A stretch of DNA of 32,349 nucleotides. Source: a virus. Position numbers and translations under genes: made by a program. The notes under the pieces were generated by a model. The model saw only the letters and a list, made by a program, of their open reading frames with translations, had not been told where the DNA came from and did not search any database. Position 1 is the stretch's first letter; each line of letters starts with the position of its first letter. The stretch spans positions 1-32,349 of IMG/VR virus record IMGVR_UViG_3300001683_000032; one strand, written 5' to 3'. Of this stretch, positions 1 through 9,733 are shown piece by piece.

Positions 1-1
1 C

Positions 2-922
2 ATGTCAGGCATATTAGATAAAAAGACCCGAATTTTAGATACTATCGTGACCTTTAGTGGGCGACAGCAGATTGCTGCGGGAAAATTAAAGATAGAATAT
101 GCTTCTTTCACTGATGTCCACACTTTTTATGAATCTGACATGGTTAGCGGCTCATCTGACGCACATAGTAGATTATTTTTTGAGTCAGCAAATTTGCCAC
201 AAGATCAGATAACATTTGAATCAGATGACAGTGGCTTTATGATTCCCTTTCGAGGTGGAGAGGTAAATGCTTTAAACGGCAAGGTTCTTTCTGGTTCCAG
301 TGGAAATAAAATCGTCTCAGCTGTCACAGGAACCGCGGAATTTAATAGTTCGATTTCAATATTGCTGTCTTCATCCATTAAGAATTTTGAAAAGAATGAC
401 ATCATAGGATCGATTGATCACTTTCTTGAGCATAATAAATTTGAGGTAAGTCATAATAGCATAGAATATAAAGTAACAGATAATTTTCCTTTTGAACCGG
501 GGGCCATGACAAAAACAAAGATTGAGAATGTTGAGTCATTGATCGAAGATAAGCGTCTTGCTAATAGCGCTAATTTTCTTTTTCTGCCTCCAGTCAACAA
601 GGGAAGCGGTACCGCTTTAGGAACGTATAAACGTCTAGGTCAAAAACCTTATACAAGCTATGAGGAACTGATGAGAGAGCTTTCAGGCCGCGAAAAAGAG
701 ACTATTACATTTACAAAAACTTCGCTTACTAACAATCTTATGTGCCAGTTTTTTGAATTAGGTCAAACTTCGTTCAAGAAGCTTGATGTGATTGAGTACG
801 GTGCTTTTAACACAGGCGATGAACACTATCCTGAAAAACATATATTTTTTATTGGGAAAGTCTTTGCAGACGCCAAAGGTAGTTACACCTTTGTTAATCT
901 TTTTACGTTGATATTTGAGTGA
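2..922 (+). CDS. Virion structural protein with shared N-terminal domain
   Basis: A 306-residue protein of unknown exact role, probably part of the tail or baseplate. The ATG lies one base from the window edge, so its ribosome-binding site is out of view. The N-terminus (G3-I-L-D6, T9, I11-L-D13, T17, G20-R21) matches the start of the protein at 9734, which supports this ATG as the true start. The rest is a soluble mixture of beta-rich segments with no signal peptide or membrane helix. It is followed after 4 bases by the next virion gene, so both are probably co-transcribed. I recall similar N-termini in virion proteins of large marine myoviruses, but cannot confirm this here. The reading frame is secure; the function is an inference from context. 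Confidence 0.8.
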   Translation: MSGILDKKTRILDTIVTFSGRQQIAAGKLKIEYASFTDVHTFYESDMVSGSSDAHSRLFFESANLPQDQITFESDDSGFMIPFRGGEVNALNGKVLSGSSGNKIVSAVTGTAEFNSSISILLSSSIKNFEKNDIIGSIDHFLEHNKFEVSHNSIEYKVTDNFPFEPGAMTKTKIENVESLIEDKRLANSANFLFLPPVNKGSGTALGTYKRLGQKPYTSYEELMRELSGREKETITFTKTSLTNNLMCQFFELGQTSFKKLDVIEYGAFNTGDEHYPEKHIFFIGKVFADAKGSYTFVNLFTLIFE

Positions 923-926
923 CTAG

Positions 927-3464
927 ATGAAAACATTTATTCCAAAGGGTGTTGATGCAATAGCCACTGATGATGAGTTTGCAAATCTCGAAAACTATAG
1001 CAGGCGAAGAGGCATTTTTATGTACTCATTCAGTGTAAGAATTGATCAAATAAGCGCGCTCAAGCTTAATGCTACACGATTGAGAATTACATTAAAACAT
1101 AAAGATAGAAGCAAAAGAAAGAGTCTGTTTGGTGAAGGTGCCCTGTCTCCCGATCAAGCCATCGACGCATTATTAGTAGATAAGTCGAGCAAGAAAGATG
1201 ATATACGATCAAGAAAAAAATACAATGTGATACAGCAGCGAATGATGGATATCACCTCGAGGCTTGACAACGATGTTGCAAGATATATTCATAAGTTTTC
1301 AGAAAAAGATGCCGAAACACTACTTCCGGAAATTTTTACTTATGAGTTTAAGACTGCTGCTGAGCTAAGAGCAGAAAAATCTGAGACATCATACAACAAT
1401 GCATCTTTTAAAGATGAAGATTATGATGATGTTGATACTGTAGATGTTCCTACAATGTCTTATGAAGCTGTTAACAAGCTAAATATGGACCCGGCCCGGG
1501 TCATTATGTCTAGAGAAAAATTAGTAACACAAGACGATGCACTTCATGGTACGATCCGAGCGAGCAGAACAGAAGAAGATATATTTACAAACAAGGTAAT
1601 CAGAACGCTTAGAAGAGATCTAACCGTTGTTTCTAATGATCAAACGTTAGATAGTATGGATGATGATGAACTAGTACCAGTTCGAGTAAAAAAGTATAAA
1701 AGATTTGTGACTGTTAGACGAAACTTTATATTGAGAAGAAAGCAGTTAAAAAATAAGAATTCATTCAATGTTGTATTAGAATTATTAGATAGAGAAGGTG
1801 CAATAGTTCAAAGAGAGACAGTATCAGTAAATCATAGAAAACTATTACAAGATTATTTTATACCAAGACGCGCACCTATCATTCGATTAGCATCCCAGCG
1901 CCCCGGTATAAACGTCCTTCAGGTTGCACAAAGAGATAAAAAAGCTTCGGGCATCAAGGTATACAAGCGTGTCTTTAATGATTCCAAGCCCTTAATAAAC
2001 TCTCCCTATAGTTTAGTAGGGACATATCGCCTTCGAAAGCGCGGCCGCCGCGGAGGAAGAAGTAGATTTTTAAGAATCTATGATCATACCCCAAATACTA
2101 ATCCTATGATCTATCGTGCAGTACCAATCAGGGGCAAAGAGATATTTCCACTATTCAAGACAGTAGTAGTCCCCGCAGTAACTCTGCGTAATGAAGTAAA
2201 AGTAACAAAGAACAAATTCAGCACAATGTCGTTACTATCAACTGTTACAGGCACAGAAATTCAAATTAGAAAATTTGACATGAATGCTTCCTTTATGGCC
2301 ATTCTTCGAAGAGACTTATCTGCAAGAGAGAAAAATTTTCGACTACTTTCTAAAGATCTACGCCCGGGCACCGGAGCATGGAGGACTATAACAGGCACTA
2401 CGATGGTCTTTACTGACCTGGCAGTTCAGGATGGAAGAGTATACGAATATCAAACGCGTGTAATGTATAAAGATGGGACTGTAATGGCTTTGATTGGAGG
2501 CACATTTATTGAGTATATAACGCCGTCTGATGAAGTAACTTTTACTGTAACTAAACCTAGGGTGACTAGAGGTAGAAAAAGTGCTAACTGTACGTTTAAG
2601 ATAGTAGTTAACACTGAAAATAAGGACGGAAAACCTAATCAGACAGAGCTATTAAAAGATTTTCTTAATGCTTCTGGAACTGAAAAGTTCTATGCATCCC
2701 CCGAGCAAATGCAGGAATTGCGTGATGACACAGCTGAGATCATTGTGTTTTCTATTGAGCGATTAAACTTGACAACAGGCGAAAGGGAGATGTTTAACAT
2801 TTTTAATCCCGCAGCAGGCTCTACATTTAATGATACAAGACTGTCTCGATCAAGTAATATATCAAAACTATCAGCGGGCAATCTGTATCAATATATTGTA
2901 AGGGCACATAAAGTCTCTCCTAGCGATCTTTTAAAATCAGCAAGTGTTTCTAAGATAGATTCACGAACAGGTAGGACTTATAAGACGAAGACAGCCAAGA
3001 TAACATCCCGCCGAGCACTTCGAACAGGAACGATACTTCCTGCCAAGTCACGATACAGAGTGACTGGAAGGAATGCTATATTTAATCTAGGAAAAACAGG
3101 TTCATCTCATGTAGTCAATGCAGATCTCAGCGGCGCGCTTCCAGAGATTGTTCGATCGAATGTTGAGAAGATAAGTAGACGAGAGAATGTCTTGTCATGG
3201 TCTGTGAGAGGGGACACATCAAAGATTGATCATTTTATCATAGTATTAGAAAAGAGAAAATCAACAATACCAATTTTTGTAGCACAAGCAATACCCGACG
3301 TATTGGAATATGAGTACGTAGATACATTTACTGCTCGCATCCGCGGCCCAATAGAGTTTAAAATACTCGCAGTGTATCTAGACTACACGCGAAGTGAAGA
3401 AGAGTCAATGGGTACAATAATTTCATCTGGTATTGCAAATAAGCGCCGGAGGCAAGGTAGATAA
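927..3464 (+). CDS. Large virion protein with fibronectin-III-like domains
   Basis: An 845-residue basic protein, probably a tail or baseplate component. Several segments look like fibronectin type III beta-sandwiches. The clearest are about residues 430-531, ending in a Y-x-Y-x-x-R-V strand, about 552-665, ending in Y-Q-Y-I-V-R-A, and about 742-838, with a central L-S-W strand and a late F-K-I-L-A-V strand. A weaker one may lie near 320-400. The N-terminal 300 residues are rich in charged residues and probably helical. The C-terminus ends in a basic cluster (K-R-R-R-Q-G-R). Its TAA stop shares one base with the ATG of the next gene (TAATG), pointing to translational coupling. No enzyme motif is visible. 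The FN3 assignment is by eye and moderate in confidence. Confidence 0.78.
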   Translation: MKTFIPKGVDAIATDDEFANLENYSRRRGIFMYSFSVRIDQISALKLNATRLRITLKHKDRSKRKSLFGEGALSPDQAIDALLVDKSSKKDDIRSRKKYNVIQQRMMDITSRLDNDVARYIHKFSEKDAETLLPEIFTYEFKTAAELRAEKSETSYNNASFKDEDYDDVDTVDVPTMSYEAVNKLNMDPARVIMSREKLVTQDDALHGTIRASRTEEDIFTNKVIRTLRRDLTVVSNDQTLDSMDDDELVPVRVKKYKRFVTVRRNFILRRKQLKNKNSFNVVLELLDREGAIVQRETVSVNHRKLLQDYFIPRRAPIIRLASQRPGINVLQVAQRDKKASGIKVYKRVFNDSKPLINSPYSLVGTYRLRKRGRRGGRSRFLRIYDHTPNTNPMIYRAVPIRGKEIFPLFKTVVVPAVTLRNEVKVTKNKFSTMSLLSTVTGTEIQIRKFDMNASFMAILRRDLSAREKNFRLLSKDLRPGTGAWRTITGTTMVFTDLAVQDGRVYEYQTRVMYKDGTVMALIGGTFIEYITPSDEVTFTVTKPRVTRGRKSANCTFKIVVNTENKDGKPNQTELLKDFLNASGTEKFYASPEQMQELRDDTAEIIVFSIERLNLTTGEREMFNIFNPAAGSTFNDTRLSRSSNISKLSAGNLYQYIVRAHKVSPSDLLKSASVSKIDSRTGRTYKTKTAKITSRRALRTGTILPAKSRYRVTGRNAIFNLGKTGSSHVVNADLSGALPEIVRSNVEKISRRENVLSWSVRGDTSKIDHFIIVLEKRKSTIPIFVAQAIPDVLEYEYVDTFTARIRGPIEFKILAVYLDYTRSEEESMGTIISSGIANKRRRQGR

Positions 3465-6400
3465 TGCCAGTTAAAACTTTTGCAAGGAAAAAAGTCAAAT
3501 TAAGCACGCTTCCAAAAAAGAAGCTTAGCAAGAAAGCTCGTCGAAGTAGAAAAAAAGGTAGATCGTCAACGACGCTAATAACTAAAACAGAAGAGAAGAA
3601 AAAGCCTGTCGAGCCAAATACCGATCAGCTTTCTATTGAGCAAGAGAGCGAATTTTTTCTTCAAACAGCTGGTGTTTGCAAGCAGCGCGCCGAAATTCTA
3701 ATGAATCTTGGCTTTCTTCCTGTGTATGACTCAACAGGGAAGAATAAGATAGCAGCAATGGAAGATCTATTTGAGACTCAGAAGAATCTTCGAGCCCTTT
3801 ACTATGATAACAATAACGCACTACTGGAAAAAATGGCTGAAGACAGCGACCTTGAAGATGAGGTAGCAAAAGCCCTTGCTCTGACCACAGAACAGATGGA
3901 GACTTCCATAGAAGAGATTAAACTACTGGGAGAAGTAAGGGCCAAGGTGAATATGATTAAAAAAGATCTAGACCTTAAGATGTCCGGACCGGACATTGTT
4001 GCTCAAATCAACAAGCGTGGGATCGTTGCATATGAAAAAAGAAAAGAAGAACTAGAAAAGTCAATTGAAGCTGCAGCAGCAAAAGCTGGCTCAGCCGACA
4101 CATCTCGAGCAGATGCAGCAAAAAGTAGATATGCTAAATTTGAAGCCAACAGAGACCTATCTTCACTTTCATTTTCTATAATAGAAAATTTTCATGACAT
4201 ATGGGTAGATACGGGTTTCACAGAAGCCAGTTATAGAAATTTTTCTAATACAAAACTATTAGCACAATTAATTCAGGATATGCGTGCAACTCTAGAGACA
4301 AATTCTCCAATGTTAATAAGTGATGAAAGAGAGCGAAAGAAGGATTCTCATCCATTTAATGTCCATGATTCGCCGTACTCTGGCCGAAAAAAAGGTGAAG
4401 CATTTTCTATGCAAGAGTTCGCCGGCCCCGAGCATACAGCGACTTATGCAACATATACTGACATTATGAGCAAGGTACCCATCTCATCAACAGATCGAAT
4501 AAAGATTCTTTTTAATGCATTAGCAAAAGAAGCAAGACATTCGCTGGCCATAGTAGACGGTGATGTAAGGGCATTAATAGAAGGTTTAGCATCAAGCGCC
4601 AACTCGCGCATGTTTTCTGAAATCTTTGGAACCCCCTCCGGAGTTTTGTCAGATGCAACCCAACCCAAGGGCCTATCGGAGATATTAAAAGGCGAAGTGG
4701 GAACAGAGGCTGTTCTACCATTTGAACCGGGGTACGTGTTTTCAAATGACAGTAATACTATTTTGCTTCCTGGAACTATTGCTTTTGCTGATTCTATTCT
4801 AACTAGTGGAAATTTGAACCATGGTCCCTTAGTGCAATATGCTCAAGCATATCTTGAGACAGTAGGTGAAACCCGTGCAGCTATTGGAAGTTTAAACAAC
4901 ATCGGGAATCTCCCGCGAGGTTCATTTGGTGCTCACGAACCGTTTGGTAGAGATTTTAAATTTGGAGCAACAGGCTTTTTCATTACAGTGGCGAGTATGG
5001 TTAATAGCTTCGCTCTCAAAGTAAAAACAATGATAACTACAGACATCGCACAAACCTGGGGAGAACTCGGCGCATTTATGTATTTTATTGATAAGTCTTC
5101 TTCAAATGCAAAACTAAGATTTGCACTTTTTAAATATGCAACAGTACTTCAACGAATGGTTATTCTTAAAGAACAAGAAGCGCTAGCAGAATTATTGGGT
5201 ACCAATGAAGAAGTTGCTGCAGAACTCGAAAAGCAAGCAATTATGGCCAAAGTTCAAAATCCATATGTTCAATCTGCTGCATTACAAGCCAAGCTAGATT
5301 CTCTAATGGCAGAAGAGACTACAGCTGAAGAAACAAGCGCTCTCGATACAGATGCTAGTTCTCTAGAAACATCTGCAGATGCCCTCGCCGTGCTTATTGA
5401 GCTTGGAGAAATACTCATAGAACTCGGCCTTGGTAGTGAATCTCCGGGTAGATCATCTTCCGGGATATCATCTAGAGCTACTTCACCTAGCAAAACAAGT
5501 GCCAAAGGCTCCAGGGGCAAGGGGAAAAGATCACAAGAAGAATGGGCTCAAAATGATGCTCACGTTATAAAGTCCCTCCAACTCATTGAGGCAATAAGCG
5601 ATGCAGAATCTTCATTCAATCGATCTGTTCTTCAGGTTTTTGGTGTGGGAGAGAGAATAAAACGATTAGGTAAATCCTATCGAAAGGGTGGTAATTATTT
5701 AAAAGATTGGAAAAACCCTCTGGCGACCCAGCAGAGAAATCTACAGAACCTCCAGCAGGCCCAACGTAACACAGCAGCCCGCGCGCTCCAAGCTAACCGA
5801 CAAACCGACGCCCTGGCCGCTGCAGGAAAAAAAGCTTTTAGGAAGTCCGGGCTGGGAAGAGGATTCAATAAGCACATCGATGCTCAGCGCCAGGCAAACC
5901 AAGGCCTTCAACGTCAAGCGGCAATGCAGGCCCGGGCCCTTCAAGGAAAAGAGGCTCAGATGCAGGCAGCCATGGCAGCAGCTAAAAGAAATGCTATTCT
6001 AAAAATAGATGATTATTTCGAGTCTAATCAAGAATCTGGGACAAGAACTTCAATATTCAATGGAATTAGTGAAGAAGTTTATGATATGATAATGTTTGAT
6101 GCTGTTATTACTTTGATTTCGTATATAGTAGATTTTAAAGTGACAGAATCAGAAACGACCTCAGGTAACGCGCGTGTAGCATCAGAGACCACCGCAAAAT
6201 TTGCTATCAATGCTACACGAGCTAGGGCGGGATATTATGCCCTCCAAAAATCATATGGTTACAATAGACAGGCTGATGAATATGAAGAAACGATCGAGGA
6301 TGTAGAGTTAGAGACATATACAGATATCTTGACAGGATTATTTGATATAAAAGAGTCATTGGCAGGAGAAAGTAACTTTCTCAAGAGAGGATGGACCCTC

Positions 6401-7744
6401 CTCGATGCGATAGGCGATATGCTTGTTCAAAGAGCCATGATTACACATTCATTCTTTGACGTAGCGTCAGAAGTAATTCCTCACCAAACACTTATGAAAC
6501 GTTTACTGAGTGATGCTTCTGGTGACGGAGCCTTAGTTCTTGCTAGCTTGACTAAAGAACAGTTAGCATTGAAGCACTATTCTGTCGAAAACTTCGGCGA
6601 GTTACCCAAAGATTCAGGAAAGTGTCCTTTCCCAAGCTATAAGATGATATCTGGTCAGGAGTTACTATTACTTGATGCTGTTATTAAGTCTAAGTCTTTT
6701 AGGTCTGGGACAGCTTCAAATTTAAATGTGATAGCAGTCGGCTTACCTACCGGACTCATGCAACATTTAAGTCTCGAGACTTTTGCTGACTCTTCAGTAT
6801 CGAATCGTTACGACCCATATGATAAGAATAAAATAGTAAAGATAAAGGTGTACAAGCGCGACATACAATTTGATGATATAGTATTCAAACCAATCACATT
6901 TTACTTCGATCCAAGCAGATATTTTTCTCCCGTTGATTCTTTCTCAGATATCTTGCCGGGTGACAAGTTAAGTGTCATAACAAAAAAGCTAAAGTTTATA
7001 GGTTACACTCCAGCCGGGAGGGAAGAACCGGACGGTTTACTGTATTCAGACTTATTAGCAACTGAAGACTTTCAAGTTCTAACTAGCGCACTCAAAGCTA
7101 AAGCAGTAACAAACATGATAAATAGCGAGGCTTTGAAAACGTATATTAAAATTATCACAGGGATAGATTTAAATGAGCAAGCTTTCCCGCTCAATCCCAA
7201 CGGTACCTTGTTCTTCAGCGATGAAGCAACAACAGGTGCTAACTTAGTGACAAACATCTTTATTGAGCAGGAAGAGATAGATACAGAAGAGGGCATCTTA
7301 AAAGAGCAAGCGAGATTAGCACAATTAGCGCATTTTGGAAAGTCAACAATCTTTCAAGGTGGCACACTCCGCGCAGAAGCTATGAGCCCAGTTCTTTTTG
7401 AGAGGATCTACTGTTTACCTGTTGATCCTGATGACTTTGTGATCAATTATCAAAAGACATTTTCAACAACAGCAGGAAAGAATGCTTTTAACTCTGCGCT
7501 TCGAATGAAAAAAATCCAAAGAATACGAGGCCCATCAAAAATAGTAAAAGGGAGCACCAGCGTAACATATAAGTATAAGATGACCCCGCGCAGAAAGAAT
7601 GAGGGTTCAGTTAGCGTTTTTGAATATTTTGTCAGTGTTGAAGTGTTAAAGAGCAAACTTAGCGATAGAAGCACTGATGCAGCGGCAAAAATGATTGCAG
7701 AGTCTACTCCGCCCGAATCTTATGCTTATAATCCAGAGGATTGA
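3464..7744 (+). CDS. Very large virion structural protein, function unknown
   Basis: A 1426-residue protein, one of the largest products in the window. It begins with a strongly basic tail (residues 1-50, many Lys/Arg pairs). A charged, helical region of about 200 residues follows. A Ser/Thr/Ala-rich linker spans about 618-692. An Ala/Gln-rich, probably coiled-coil segment spans about 745-845, and its codons are visibly more GC-rich than the flanks. The C-terminal 500 residues look globular and beta-rich. No catalytic motif is recognised. It starts with ATG overlapping the previous stop; GGAGG and AAGG stand upstream. Size, neighbours and composition suggest a tail-tube-associated or baseplate protein. 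A tape-measure role is conceivable for the helical parts, but the long globular C-terminus argues against it. Confidence 0.75.
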   Translation: MPVKTFARKKVKLSTLPKKKLSKKARRSRKKGRSSTTLITKTEEKKKPVEPNTDQLSIEQESEFFLQTAGVCKQRAEILMNLGFLPVYDSTGKNKIAAMEDLFETQKNLRALYYDNNNALLEKMAEDSDLEDEVAKALALTTEQMETSIEEIKLLGEVRAKVNMIKKDLDLKMSGPDIVAQINKRGIVAYEKRKEELEKSIEAAAAKAGSADTSRADAAKSRYAKFEANRDLSSLSFSIIENFHDIWVDTGFTEASYRNFSNTKLLAQLIQDMRATLETNSPMLISDERERKKDSHPFNVHDSPYSGRKKGEAFSMQEFAGPEHTATYATYTDIMSKVPISSTDRIKILFNALAKEARHSLAIVDGDVRALIEGLASSANSRMFSEIFGTPSGVLSDATQPKGLSEILKGEVGTEAVLPFEPGYVFSNDSNTILLPGTIAFADSILTSGNLNHGPLVQYAQAYLETVGETRAAIGSLNNIGNLPRGSFGAHEPFGRDFKFGATGFFITVASMVNSFALKVKTMITTDIAQTWGELGAFMYFIDKSSSNAKLRFALFKYATVLQRMVILKEQEALAELLGTNEEVAAELEKQAIMAKVQNPYVQSAALQAKLDSLMAEETTAEETSALDTDASSLETSADALAVLIELGEILIELGLGSESPGRSSSGISSRATSPSKTSAKGSRGKGKRSQEEWAQNDAHVIKSLQLIEAISDAESSFNRSVLQVFGVGERIKRLGKSYRKGGNYLKDWKNPLATQQRNLQNLQQAQRNTAARALQANRQTDALAAAGKKAFRKSGLGRGFNKHIDAQRQANQGLQRQAAMQARALQGKEAQMQAAMAAAKRNAILKIDDYFESNQESGTRTSIFNGISEEVYDMIMFDAVITLISYIVDFKVTESETTSGNARVASETTAKFAINATRARAGYYALQKSYGYNRQADEYEETIEDVELETYTDILTGLFDIKESLAGESNFLKRGWTLLDAIGDMLVQRAMITHSFFDVASEVIPHQTLMKRLLSDASGDGALVLASLTKEQLALKHYSVENFGELPKDSGKCPFPSYKMISGQELLLLDAVIKSKSFRSGTASNLNVIAVGLPTGLMQHLSLETFADSSVSNRYDPYDKNKIVKIKVYKRDIQFDDIVFKPITFYFDPSRYFSPVDSFSDILPGDKLSVITKKLKFIGYTPAGREEPDGLLYSDLLATEDFQVLTSALKAKAVTNMINSEALKTYIKIITGIDLNEQAFPLNPNGTLFFSDEATTGANLVTNIFIEQEEIDTEEGILKEQARLAQLAHFGKSTIFQGGTLRAEAMSPVLFERIYCLPVDPDDFVINYQKTFSTTAGKNAFNSALRMKKIQRIRGPSKIVKGSTSVTYKYKMTPRRKNEGSVSVFEYFVSVEVLKSKLSDRSTDAAAKMIAESTPPESYAYNPED

Positions 7745-7749
7745 TATAA

Positions 7750-9642
7750 ATGCCAAAAATGACATACCCATCATCTTTAATTTCCTTTGTAGATGTTCCA
7801 GAAATTGAAGAGATAAACGCAAAATTTTTCTATAATTTTTTTGTACCTGATGAATCAGTAAATGCTAAAGTTGACCCACGAGCCCTCAAAGTTCTAGCGA
7901 GATCAGGCCTGGGTACGTCTTTTAAGGGGATGGACAATGCTGTCTTAGAAGAACTAACAAGACGAGCACCCAGATTCGTTAAGATAACCTGGCGACCGTT
8001 TAAGACAAAATTTGTCCAGACACCTCAAAAAATTAGAGGGATGAGCATTAAAAGAAATATGGGTTTTATTCAAGAAGAAGCCACAGTCTCCAACGGTCGA
8101 TTCACAGGCCTGTCTGTTCAGGACACCGGTGCTGATCAGAAGCTAGCCGCATTTTTAGCGCTCTCGGCCGACATGTCCGAAACAACAAATACTACAGAAG
8201 ACTCTTCGAATAATGATTTAGCCAAAGCTGTGAACGACAGGACTTCTGCTAATGTTTCTCCAGAATTTTTAGCCAATGCAATGAATAGTCAGACAGCTGA
8301 ATCAGACTATATCGATGAAGAAACTAAATCAGTAAGCGACGGATTAAAAGCCTTTACAGCAAAAGACATAGTAGTGAATATGCAGCTAAACAATAAATTC
8401 ATTGGAAAATTAATTCAGTCTGCTGCAAACGATTCGGCAGGAATTTACTCTGATGAAATGTCAGATTTGCTCGATGTTGCCAAGAACATCCAGGGCAAAA
8501 CGATTGGATTGTCAAAACCATCTGCCATGACAGAGGATGAATATGAGATCACAGTTGAACCTTCTAGAGTAAGATTATTTGATGTGGACGTCGAAGCTGA
8601 CACATATGCTAAAGTTGAAGGGTTTATTATTGATAAGTTTGAAAGAAACGACGATGGATCACTGACCAAGTTAAAGGAGATAGTAATAGAAAACGAGGCC
8701 GCAACAACTTATCTCGACACAGAGGTAAAGTATGGTACGATATACATGTACCAGATACGTGCAATAGCTCAGATAGAGTTCCAATCTTTTTCAGATGATT
8801 ATGAAGATATTGTGTCTATTACAACATTTGCTTCATCTAAACCAAGTAGAAAAGCGCCCGTTATTTGTGAAGAAAAAATTCCGCCGACATCACCTGCAGA
8901 CTTTAAGCCTGTTTGGGACTTCACTAGCAACAAGTTGTATTTGATGTGGAATTTCCCTGTAAATCCACAGCGTGATATAAAAAGATTTCAAGTTTTTAGA
9001 CGAAAAGAAATAACTGATCCTTACGAATTGATTGTAATGTTAGATTTTGACGATAGTGAAGTTTTGAGTCTACCTAGAGAAACTGTAGATCCTGAGCGGA
9101 TTATGTTTTCAAAGCAACCAACATGTGCTTTTTGTGATGAAGATTTTACGATGGATTCTGTGTTCATATACACGCTTTGTTCACTTGATGCCAGAAATTA
9201 TACGTCAAATTACGGTTCCCAAATCAAAGTATGGTTTAATAAACAGAAAAATAGATTAGAATCAAAATTGGTTTCTATTGCGGGCGCGCCAAAGTCATAT
9301 CCAAACCTTTATTTGAATGAGGACTTATTTGTAGATACAATTAGAGATTCTAGTCATTCTAGAGTGCATATATATTTTGATCCGGAATACTTAGAAGTAG
9401 CCGGGGTTGAAGGTGATGATCTGGAGCTGCTTCAGACAACACGTAGGGGAAAAGGCGGAAAATATCAATTTCAAATGATAAATTTAGATCACCAGAAAGA
9501 GCAAAAAATTGCTATTTCGATAGATGATATGAGGCCTGTCGGCCGAGATGATGAGCTTTCAGAGCTAGAGAAGATTAGAAGAAATCTTAATAGAAGAAGA
9601 AGAGCATCGCAATTAAATGCAGCAAAACGTCGGAAAAAGTAA
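7750..9642 (+). CDS. Virion protein with two fibronectin-III-like domains
   Basis: A 630-residue protein. Two FN3-like domains are visible, at about residues 263-360 (late strand Y-M-Y-Q-I-R-A) and about 376-495 (strand L-Y-L-M-W-N, then F-Q-V-F-R-R and Y-T-L-C-S-L). The last 30 residues are very basic (R-R-N-L-N-R-R-R-R, then K-R-R-K-K). A C-A-F-C pair sits near residue 460; with only two nearby cysteines it is not a convincing zinc site. GAGGA at 7736-7740 lies 9 bases before the ATG. It is the last gene of the first structural run; the 91-base gap that follows carries a promoter candidate. It resembles the protein at 927 in fold and probably belongs to the same tail or baseplate assembly. 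Confidence 0.77.
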   Translation: MPKMTYPSSLISFVDVPEIEEINAKFFYNFFVPDESVNAKVDPRALKVLARSGLGTSFKGMDNAVLEELTRRAPRFVKITWRPFKTKFVQTPQKIRGMSIKRNMGFIQEEATVSNGRFTGLSVQDTGADQKLAAFLALSADMSETTNTTEDSSNNDLAKAVNDRTSANVSPEFLANAMNSQTAESDYIDEETKSVSDGLKAFTAKDIVVNMQLNNKFIGKLIQSAANDSAGIYSDEMSDLLDVAKNIQGKTIGLSKPSAMTEDEYEITVEPSRVRLFDVDVEADTYAKVEGFIIDKFERNDDGSLTKLKEIVIENEAATTYLDTEVKYGTIYMYQIRAIAQIEFQSFSDDYEDIVSITTFASSKPSRKAPVICEEKIPPTSPADFKPVWDFTSNKLYLMWNFPVNPQRDIKRFQVFRRKEITDPYELIVMLDFDDSEVLSLPRETVDPERIMFSKQPTCAFCDEDFTMDSVFIYTLCSLDARNYTSNYGSQIKVWFNKQKNRLESKLVSIAGAPKSYPNLYLNEDLFVDTIRDSSHSRVHIYFDPEYLEVAGVEGDDLELLQTTRRGKGGKYQFQMINLDHQKEQKIAISIDDMRPVGRDDELSELEKIRRNLNRRRRASQLNAAKRRKK

Positions 9643-9680
9643 GGTAGCACAGTTTTTTGTTAAGTAATAATAATTTAAGT

Positions 9681-9726
9681 TTTACTGGTTTTTTAAGGGA
9701 AATGTATAATTAAATCTAGAGGAGAG
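9681..9726 (+). promoter_or_regulatory. Promoter candidate and strong ribosome-binding site
   Basis: The 91-base gap 9643-9733 holds a perfect TATAAT at 9705-9710, read on as TATAATTAA. A weak TTTACT lies at 9681-9686 with an 18-base spacer. The AT-rich core recurs in other gaps (20850, 27311, 28791), which fits a phage late promoter of the T4 kind (a lone -10-like box) as well as a host sigma-70 promoter. AGAGGAGAG at 9718-9726 is the ribosome-binding site for the gene at 9734. No clear terminator hairpin is seen in the gap. Confidence 0.45.
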
Positions 9727-9733
9727 TTAGAAT

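Noticed and set aside
9109-9135. Zinc site (C-A-F-C) in the protein at 7750
   Set aside because: Only one C-x2-C pair with no second pair at suitable distance.
9643-9680. Intrinsic terminator after the gene at 7750
   Set aside because: There is a T run but no stem of useful length before it.
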